Origin: Legionellaceae bacterium
GTDB lineage: Bacteria; Pseudomonadota; Gammaproteobacteria; Legionellales; Legionellaceae
NCBI GenBank assembly: GCA_023266075.1
Contig: JAHFRX010000092.1
Location: forward strand, 1 to 6,170
Direction: 5' to 3'
Length of the DNA: 6,170 bases
A program made the position numbers and the translations under genes. Shown here piece after piece: positions 1 to 5,800 of this stretch. Numbering within the stretch: position 1 is the first letter of the stretch; every line of letters starts with the position of its first letter. The notes below the pieces were generated by a model. The model did not search any database. It was not told the origin of the DNA and saw nothing but the letters and a program-made list of their open reading frames with translations.

Positions 1-124
1 GCATAACCAGTGTTTTAGTTAAGCGATCAACAAACACCTGTGATTAAAGGTGATTTAATGATTATTGGTATTTAATCAAGAAATTTTCTTTACCTTTTTC
101 TTGACAATTCACATAGCAGAATTG

Positions 125-168
125 CTGGTAAGATTGCCTAAATAGAAGACTTAAGCTATATTTACCAG
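125..168. repeat. 7-bp inverted repeat bracketing the ATPase promoter
   Basis: CTGGTAA at 125-131 and its exact reverse complement TTACCAG at 162-168 enclose the predicted -35 and -10 boxes of the following gene. The arms are 30 bases apart, too far for a stable hairpin but compatible with two half-sites for a regulator. A 7-bp match in AT-rich DNA can arise by chance, so an operator role is only a suggestion. Confidence 0.3.
134..162 (+). promoter_or_regulatory. Predicted sigma70 promoter of the AAA ATPase gene
   Basis: The -35 candidate is TTGCCT (134-139, 4 of 6 consensus bases) and the -10 is TATATT (157-162, 5 of 6), with a 17-base spacer. Transcription would start near 169, leaving a leader of about 25 bases before the ATG at 194. 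A perfect TTGACA lies further upstream at 101-106 but has no -10 at the right distance. Confidence 0.45.
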
Positions 169-193
169 TAAATAATAAACACTGGATTTAGAT

Positions 194-1429
194 ATGCCTG
201 ATAAAAATCGTGCTATTTTTGAAAAAGCGGATTTTTTGCTCAATCATTTTCCTGCCTTAATGATTCTTGGCGTAAGACAAGTGGGCAAAACGACGCTTGC
301 AAAGCAACTTCGCCCGAATTGGTATTATCTTGATTTAGAAAAACCACATGATTTTCAATTGATTTCATCTGATCCAGAGTTTTTTTTAAGTCGCCATCCA
401 GATCAATTGATTTTAGATGAAGCGCAAGAATATAGTACTTTGTTTAAAATATTAAGAGGTGTTATTGATCAGAATCGCGCTCAAAAAGGACGTTTTATTA
501 TAACTGGGTCAAGTAGCCCTGACTTATTAAAACAAGCCTCTGAGTCTCTGGCTGGTCGGATTGCTATCATTGAGCTTAGTACTTTTAAAATATCAGAATA
601 TTATGATTATCCTTTAAGTGATTTCTATAAGATCTTTGAAACGACCTCATTAAATAAAGAGGCTCTTCCTGAGGGGAATCCGCCTTTAACACGTGAGCAA
701 ATTCATAAAATTTGGCTTTTAGGTGGTTACCCAGAAGCTATCACAGCAAAGTCCAGTATCATTTATTCACTATGGATGGAAAATTATCAAACCACTTATT
801 TGTATCGTGATATTGCGAGATTGTTTCCTAGGTTAAACAAAGTTGCTTTTCAACGGTTTTTAACCATGCTAGGAGGACTTTCTGGGACCATTCTCAATCG
901 CGCAGAACTTGCACGAATACTAGAAATCAGTGAACCCACTGTTAAAGAATACTTAGCCATTGCTGAAGGAACTTTTTTATGGCGACAATTACCTAGTTAT
1001 GAAAAAAATATTAGCAAATCTATTGTAAAAATGTCAAAAGGACATCTCGCTGATACGGGTTTACTGCATCATATTTTAAAAATAACATCGCTAGACACCT
1101 TGTACGCACACCCCGTCGTTGGTCGTTCATTTGAAGGTTTTGTTGTGGAAGAAATGCTAAAGGGTTTGCAAGCAACGCTTTCAACCAATTGGGATTATCA
1201 TTATTATCGAACACGTAATGGCGCTGAGATTGATTTGATCTTAGAAGGTTCATTCGGTGTTCTTCCTATTGAAATAAAATATGGTACTCAAATCAATTTA
1301 CGTCAATTAAAGAGCTTAACTACATTTGTATCTGAAAATCGTTTGGCTTTTGGTTTGCTTATTAATCAAGGTGAGCGTGCAGAATGGATCTCTCCTTATA
1401 TTTTTCAATTGCCGATTGGGTGGTTGTAA
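194..1429 (+). CDS. AAA ATPase, AAA_14 + DUF4143 family
   Basis: A 411-residue predicted cytoplasmic P-loop ATPase of the family pairing an AAA_14 domain with a C-terminal DUF4143 domain; the biological role of the family is poorly known. Seen in the sequence: a Walker A motif GVRQVGKTT at 26-34 (the family more often has GPRQVGKTT), a Walker B LILDEAQ at 72-78, a sensor-1-like ITGSSS at 103-108, and SLAGRI at 118-123 with a candidate arginine finger. A winged-helix-like segment spans about 232-265. The C-terminal part has a PD-(D/E)xK nuclease-like pattern: EID at 345-347 followed by EIK at 360-362. Length is normal and all motifs are intact, so the gene looks functional. The ATG is the first start after an in-frame stop at 176-178; a weak GGA at 184-186 serves as ribosome binding site. 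It stands alone, with no partner gene in view. Such genes are frequent in islands, which agrees with the att-like tRNA fragment 266 bases downstream. The family assignment is firm; the function is unknown. Confidence 0.9.
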   Translation: MPDKNRAIFEKADFLLNHFPALMILGVRQVGKTTLAKQLRPNWYYLDLEKPHDFQLISSDPEFFLSRHPDQLILDEAQEYSTLFKILRGVIDQNRAQKGRFIITGSSSPDLLKQASESLAGRIAIIELSTFKISEYYDYPLSDFYKIFETTSLNKEALPEGNPPLTREQIHKIWLLGGYPEAITAKSSIIYSLWMENYQTTYLYRDIARLFPRLNKVAFQRFLTMLGGLSGTILNRAELARILEISEPTVKEYLAIAEGTFLWRQLPSYEKNISKSIVKMSKGHLADTGLLHHILKITSLDTLYAHPVVGRSFEGFVVEEMLKGLQATLSTNWDYHYYRTRNGAEIDLILEGSFGVLPIEIKYGTQINLRQLKSLTTFVSENRLAFGLLINQGERAEWISPYIFQLPIGWL

Positions 1430-1497
1430 GATCGGATAATCAACATTTGTAAGTCCTGGCTGTGTTTTTTAGAGTGCGCCGCCGATAGCATAAAAGC

Positions 1498-1692
1498 CTA
1501 AAATTCGTTCGTGAAAAGTATATATACCTCAATGGCAACGTCAATGTGAGGTGCAACAAAATCCTCGAGACGTATCACTTCAAGTGCCGTAATGAGTTGT
1601 CGCTGTTTATTTGTTAATGAACCAATTTCATCTTCAATAGGGGATCGCTGGTTGGTTGTCCAAAGTCTAGTATTATTGTATAATGAAAAACA
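1498..1692 (-). pseudogene. Decayed coding fragment, possibly a transposase N-terminus
   Basis: Minus-strand translation is open for 64 codons, from a stop at 1693-1695 to a TAG at 1498-1500. It has no ATG and no plausible start near its upstream end. The middle has protein-like character: IEDEIGSLTNKQRQLITALE followed by VIRLEDFV. The pattern LTxKQxQLxxxLExxRxEDF recalls the N-terminal helices of some IS transposases (IS1202/ISNCY-like), but this is from memory and weak. Nothing of a DDE catalytic core follows. An adjacent minus frame (1469-1528) gives another peptide-like tail, ERILGFYAIGGAL, so a frameshift near 1520 is possible. Best read as the remnant of a longer gene whose ends are lost; it lies directly beside the tRNA fragment. 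Confidence 0.35.
1656..1684 (+). promoter_or_regulatory. Strong sigma70-like promoter upstream of the tRNA fragment
   Basis: TTGTCC (1656-1661, 4 of 6) and a perfect TATAAT (1679-1684) are separated by 17 bases. Predicted transcription starts near 1691, just before the tRNA-Pro homology begins. It could have been carried by an integrated element to express the tRNA after integration, or be an outward-facing promoter at the element's end. It could also be chance in AT-rich DNA. Confidence 0.4.
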
Positions 1693-1694
1693 TC

Positions 1695-1742
1695 AGCATG
1701 GGGTGCTAGTGGTCGAAGGTTCAAATCCTTCCGTCTCGACCA
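1695..1742 (+). tRNA. tRNA-Pro(GGG) 3' fragment, putative attachment site
   Basis: This is the 3' part of a proline tRNA gene, not a functional tRNA. The anticodon loop ATGGGGT (1698-1704) carries anticodon GGG at 1700-1702. The 3' strand of the anticodon stem is GCTAG (1705-1709), but only AGC (1695-1697) of the 5' strand still pairs. A perfect T arm follows: GAAGG (1715-1719), TTCAAAT loop (1720-1726), CCTTC (1727-1731). Then come the acceptor 3' strand CGTCTCG (1732-1738), discriminator A (1739) and encoded CCA (1740-1742). G72 with A73 suits proline tRNAs, and the segment closely matches the E. coli GGG-reading tRNA-Pro as remembered. The D arm and 5' acceptor strand are absent. A fragment from anticodon arm to CCA is the typical direct repeat left by tyrosine recombinases at tRNA genes, so this is probably one att end of an integrated element. 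Its orientation places the intact tRNA and the element to the left. Confidence 0.8.
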
Positions 1743-1802
1743 GCTTCTGAAGGTTCTTATCATTTACGGGGTACACTTAATCCAAAGTGAGCCTATCGAG
1801 GT

Positions 1803-1843
1803 TTTGTCATTATGCCACTCATCAATACAGCATGAATGACAAA
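1803..1843. repeat. 13-bp inverted repeat (hairpin) next to the transporter promoter
   Basis: The arm 1803-1815 (TTTGTCATTATGC) pairs with 1830-1843 over 13 base pairs, with one bulged G at 1834 and a 14-base loop. No T-run follows on the plus strand, so it is not a classical rightward terminator. The right arm contains the predicted -35 box (1836-1841) of the downstream transporter gene, so it could be an operator. It could equally be an arm-type recombinase site or a remnant of a mobile element, lying 60 bases from the tRNA fragment. Confidence 0.45.
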
Positions 1844-1864
1844 CAACTCATCCAGCCCTATATT
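1836..1864 (+). promoter_or_regulatory. Predicted sigma70 promoter of the EamA transporter gene
   Basis: ATGACA (1836-1841, 5 of 6) and TATATT (1859-1864, 5 of 6) are separated by 17 bases. A start near 1870 would give a leader of about 50 bases before the GTG at 1922. The -35 sits inside the right arm of the 1803-1843 inverted repeat. Confidence 0.45.
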
Positions 1865-1921
1865 AGAGATGAAGAAAACTAACTAACAATACAACTAAAT
1901 AAGACCAAGACGGTTGTTGAT

Positions 1922-2824
1922 GTGAAAAAATATAATACTTATTTTCTACAAGGTATGTTGTTTCTTATTCTCGCCCAGATTATGGTCGGCGTTAATATTG
2001 TATTTTCAAAATATGTGCTTTCATCAATCCCTATCCTTTTTATATTAGCGCTACGTTTTACATTGGCATCGATCATTTTATTACCATTGCATTGGCTAAC
2101 ACCTGCGAAAAAACTACCGGTGTATTCTTATTTTTCACAGTTAAAACGAAGAGATTGGTTTTTTATTTTTGCTCAAGCATTGTCTGCGGGGGTACTGTTT
2201 AATTTTCTTATATTATGGGGGCTACATTACACAGATGCTAATGTAGCTGGCATTATAACCAGTGCTTTACCCGCGATTATTGCTATTATGTCTTGGATAA
2301 TTCTTGGCGAGAAAATATCGGGCAAGAAAGCCATTTGTGTGGGTTTTGCTACCCTTGGATTAGTTGTGACTGCATGCGATAAGCTTAGCGGCATCAAAGT
2401 GTCGCACTCTTTTTTAGGCGATGCGCTTGTTTTAGCATCACTTTTGCCTGAAGCAACGTATTATATTTTAAGTAAAATGCATGTTAACTCACTACCAGTA
2501 TTTCTAATTCCTTCCGTGCTTAATGGGATTAATGCAATTTTATTATTATTTTGTCTGGGGTTTAGTGCGTGGGATGGTTTAAATATCCATGCTTTAGACT
2601 GGCTAGTTTTAATCATTCTAGGTTTAAGTTCCGGTCTTTTTTATGTTTTTTGGTATTTTGGTTGCCAGAAAGTTGATGGGGTTATGGCTTCCTTGTCGAC
2701 AGCAGTGATGCCATTAGCAACAGTTATTATTGCTTGGATACTTCTGGGCGAGCAATTAACTATCGGGCAAACCGTAGGGATGGGGATGGTTATACTATCC
2801 ATCGCGGCCTACGCAAAACGTTGA
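1922..2824 (+). CDS. EamA/DMT-superfamily inner-membrane transporter
   Basis: A 300-residue polytopic protein of the drug/metabolite transporter superfamily, predicted to move a small metabolite (often an amino acid, purine or toxic compound) across the inner membrane; the substrate cannot be read from the sequence. Ten hydrophobic segments are visible, roughly 12-29, 36-57, 79-100, 107-128, 136-151, 164-184, 193-213, 225-245, 253-276 and 282-297, forming two EamA repeats. Each repeat has the family-typical end of its fourth helix followed by a short loop: WIILGEKISGKKA at 125-137 and WILLGEQLTIGQ at 272-283. Length is normal for the family. The start is GTG at 1922, the first start after an in-frame TAA at 1880-1882, with no clear Shine-Dalgarno. 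ATG at 1955 (Met12) is an alternative, but its AAGG lies only one base away. The 3' end overlaps the convergent carB-argF gene by 16 bp. It is a single-gene unit with its own likely promoter. The family call is firm. Confidence 0.92.
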   Translation: MKKYNTYFLQGMLFLILAQIMVGVNIVFSKYVLSSIPILFILALRFTLASIILLPLHWLTPAKKLPVYSYFSQLKRRDWFFIFAQALSAGVLFNFLILWGLHYTDANVAGIITSALPAIIAIMSWIILGEKISGKKAICVGFATLGLVVTACDKLSGIKVSHSFLGDALVLASLLPEATYYILSKMHVNSLPVFLIPSVLNGINAILLLFCLGFSAWDGLNIHALDWLVLIILGLSSGLFYVFWYFGCQKVDGVMASLSTAVMPLATVIIAWILLGEQLTIGQTVGMGMVILSIAAYAKR

Positions 2825-5800
2825 GGGGTATATGAAGCAGTACGCCTAAGAAAAATCAAAAGTGCCATCTGCACGTACAATCGGTTTTCACTTTGTGAAA
2901 AAATAACTGAGCAGGGACTATCCGGGAGAGACATAGATACCTCAAAACCTCGCTCCATGGGCATACAATGCATAAAAATAGCCTCTGGTCGCGCTTTTGA
3001 CATCAGCGCCTCATCGACTTGAAACCTTTGGAATACCTCTTGAGAGACATTATCTTCAAATCCCATACTCACCCAAACATCCGTGTAAACCGCATGTGCA
3101 TTGTACACAGCAGCCTCCGGCGTCGTATGTTTTTCAATGAATCCTGAGTAATATTGCTCACAATACGAGACAACATCAGCATGCGGTTCATGACCAACAG
3201 GGCAGCAATACTGCACCTTGACACCCATCAACGGCGCCATCAGCATCAAACTGTGCAGCACATTATTCCCATCTCCGATAAAACTTAGCGTCAAACCCTC
3301 CAAATCGCCGTAGTTTTCTTGCAATGTCAGTAAATCAGCCAAGGCTTGGCAAGGATGATATAACGCAGACAATGCATTGACGATGGGTATCGTCGCATAC
3401 GTCATCATCGCCGATAATGCTTTATCTTCATGCGTTCGAATCACAACATAATCACAATACCCATTCAAAACCCTCACCATGTCTTCTGGTATCTCGGTTT
3501 TTCGTGTGTTCTGTACACTCTCCACCAAAAACCCGCCTAACCGTTCAACCGCGATGTGAAAACTCAATCGCGTTCGAAAGGAAGGCTTTTCCATCAACAT
3601 CACTACTTTTTGATGAGATAGCGCACTTTGATAGGCGTTAGGATTTTTTTTTATTGTGGCAGCAAGAAAGAGAACCTCAGTAATTTCTTTTGCCGATAAC
3701 TCCTTCCCTGTTAAAACATGCTTAACTTTACTGGGATGTTGAATATGTTGATATAATGTCTGCAATGGCTCAAGTAAACCGTTCTGATCTCGATGAATCA
3801 GACTTGATACTAACATCGAGGCTGCCTCTCGTGTTGATACATAAGGTAAATTGTGCATCAACGCGTAGCCAAGATACTGAGGATGGTTATCTAAAATAAA
3901 TAACACATCTGGCTGATTATCTTTTTTTAAATCAAATAGTTGCGTCAACCCTGCTTCTTTCAGTTTAAAAATCCAACCATCTTTCACCTCAAAACCTGAA
4001 ACAAAAAAAGTTTTACTCTGCGCAATATGGGTATACCCCACCGCCATTTGTGCTTTTAAAAAAGCCTCTCCCGGTGTTAGCCCTATTCCCATCACTTCAC
4101 CCGTTGCCTTCATTTCAGGGCCTAGTGTGTAAGATGAAGATGTTAAAAAATGCTTAAACGGTAAAATGGCTTCCTTAACATAGTAATACGGTAGTTTCAC
4201 GGGACTTAAACATCGTTGCGCTTTCAAAGTGTGATTGAGCATACATTGAACGGCAATCTCAACCAAAGGTAATCCAGTGACTTTGCACGCAAAAGGCAAT
4301 GTTCGAGATGATCTCGGATTCACTTCAATCACATACACCTCTTTATCTTTTACGGCAAACTGAATATTCATCAAACCTTTTAGCTTCAGTGCTTGCGCAA
4401 TTTTCTTAGATTGCTGATGAATAAGCTGTACTAATGCATTTGAAAGTCGATACGGTGGCGTCACACACGCAGAGTCGCCCGAATGAACACCAGCAGGCTC
4501 AATATGCTCCAACACAAGCGGCACAAAAACATCCTCACCATCACTCACTAAATCAACATCCACCTCAATGGCATTTTCTAAAAATAACTCAACCAAAATA
4601 GGATATGGATTTGTTTTAAAAATTGTCTGAATGCACTTTTTTAATTGACTCGATGTGGTCGCAACCTCCATATATCTACCACCTAAAATAAACGATGGTC
4701 TAATGATGACCGGATACTGTAACGAAGATATCAATGACTCATCCTGAGACTCCTTTTGAATGATGACATTATGAGGCTGCTTTAATCCTAACGTTTGTAA
4801 AAACGTCCTAAATTGATTTCTATCCTCCGTTAATGCCACAATTTCTGTGTTTAAACCAATGACAGAGACACCAGATTTCTCAAGAGCGGCTAATAAATTA
4901 AGTGGTGTTTGCCCACCAAACTGCAATGCAACATAATCTGGTTTCTCTTTCTCAATAAGATCTAGGATTTTTTCAAAGGTCAGCGGGACAAAATAAAGTT
5001 TATCTGAAACATCATAATCCGTCGAAACGGTTTCAGGATTACAATTCACCATCAGTGTATCAAAACCTGCTAAAGAAAATGCTGCAACCGCTTTGACACA
5101 AACATAATCAAACTCAACACCTTGTCCGATTCGATTTGGTCCACTACCCACGACCATCACTTTAGGATTTTTACTTACTTTTGTTTCACAATGTGTCTGA
5201 TAAGTACTATATAAATACGCCGTGGTCGTCCTAAACTCCCCCGCACAAGTATCAATACATTTATACACAGGGAAAACATGTTGCGTTTGTCTGTAAGCTC
5301 GCACCGCATCTTCAGTACTATTCACAAGAGACGCAATACTCGCATCACTGAATCCATTTTTTTTCAATCTAAGTAGTGTTGATGGCTGAAGATCATGCAG
5401 TGCACAATGCGCGATACTTTTCTCCATACTCACAAATTGACTCATCTGCTGTAAAAACCACGGGTCAATGTATGTATATTGATGTAATACCTCGATGGAC
5501 CAATCTCGTCTTAAACACTCCAACACCACCAAAATTGTCAGACTGGAATACTGCAGCAGCTTTTCTTTCAAATCTTCTTCTGTGAGCGTCACTAAAGCGT
5601 CTTGCGTACACTCAAGACTTGAAAACGCATATTGCAAACTTTCAATAAAAGTACTCCCAATCGCCATCACCTCCCCGACTGATCGCATTTTAGGACCGAG
5701 TGGGATCGATTCCGCATTAAATTTCTCATCATTAAATCGTGGGATTTTTGTAATCACATAATCAATACTTGGCTCAAATGATGCTGGTAATTGACCTTCT

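Larger units (their letters stand above)
1430..1921. other. 492-bp non-coding region with mobile-element scars
   Basis: No intact gene is visible on either strand. From left to right it holds a short stretch ending in six T (1465-1470) without a convincing terminator stem, a decayed minus-strand reading frame, a promoter-like site, a tRNA-Pro 3' fragment, a strong hairpin and the likely promoter of the transporter gene. The mixture of broken pieces fits an integration boundary rather than an ordinary spacer. The separate pieces are listed individually. Confidence 0.6.

Noticed and set aside
41..78. 8-bp inverted repeat TGATTAAA (41-48) and TTTAATCA (71-78), plus CACCT/AGGTG (35-39/48-52).
   Set aside because: AT-rich or very short arms with no T-run; expected by chance in such DNA.
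101..106. Perfect -35 consensus TTGACA upstream of the ATPase gene.
   Set aside because: No acceptable -10 lies 16-18 bases downstream; the nearest candidate (TAAGAT at 129-134) is 22 bases away.
1020..1253. Minus-strand open frame inside the ATPase gene, and plus-strand frames at 3417-3641, 5376-5585 and 5495-5761 inside carB-argF.
   Set aside because: All lie opposite well-supported coding sequence, have no recognisable protein features and are antisense shadows.
1430..1470. Possible terminator of the ATPase gene ending in six T (1465-1470).
   Set aside because: No stable GC-rich stem directly precedes the T-run; CCGAT/ATCGG (1412-1416/1431-1435) is only 5 bp and too far away.
1565..1572. 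TCGAGACG is the exact reverse complement of 1732-1739 and could be the missing 5' acceptor strand of the tRNA.
   Set aside because: It is about 165 bases upstream, and no D arm follows that could belong to a tRNA-Pro. A split or intron-containing tRNA is not supported; an 8-base match is probably chance.
1832..1882. Small plus-strand frame of 16 codons before the transporter gene.
   Set aside because: Too short, with no ribosome binding site, and it overlaps the hairpin and promoter; no sign of a leader peptide function.
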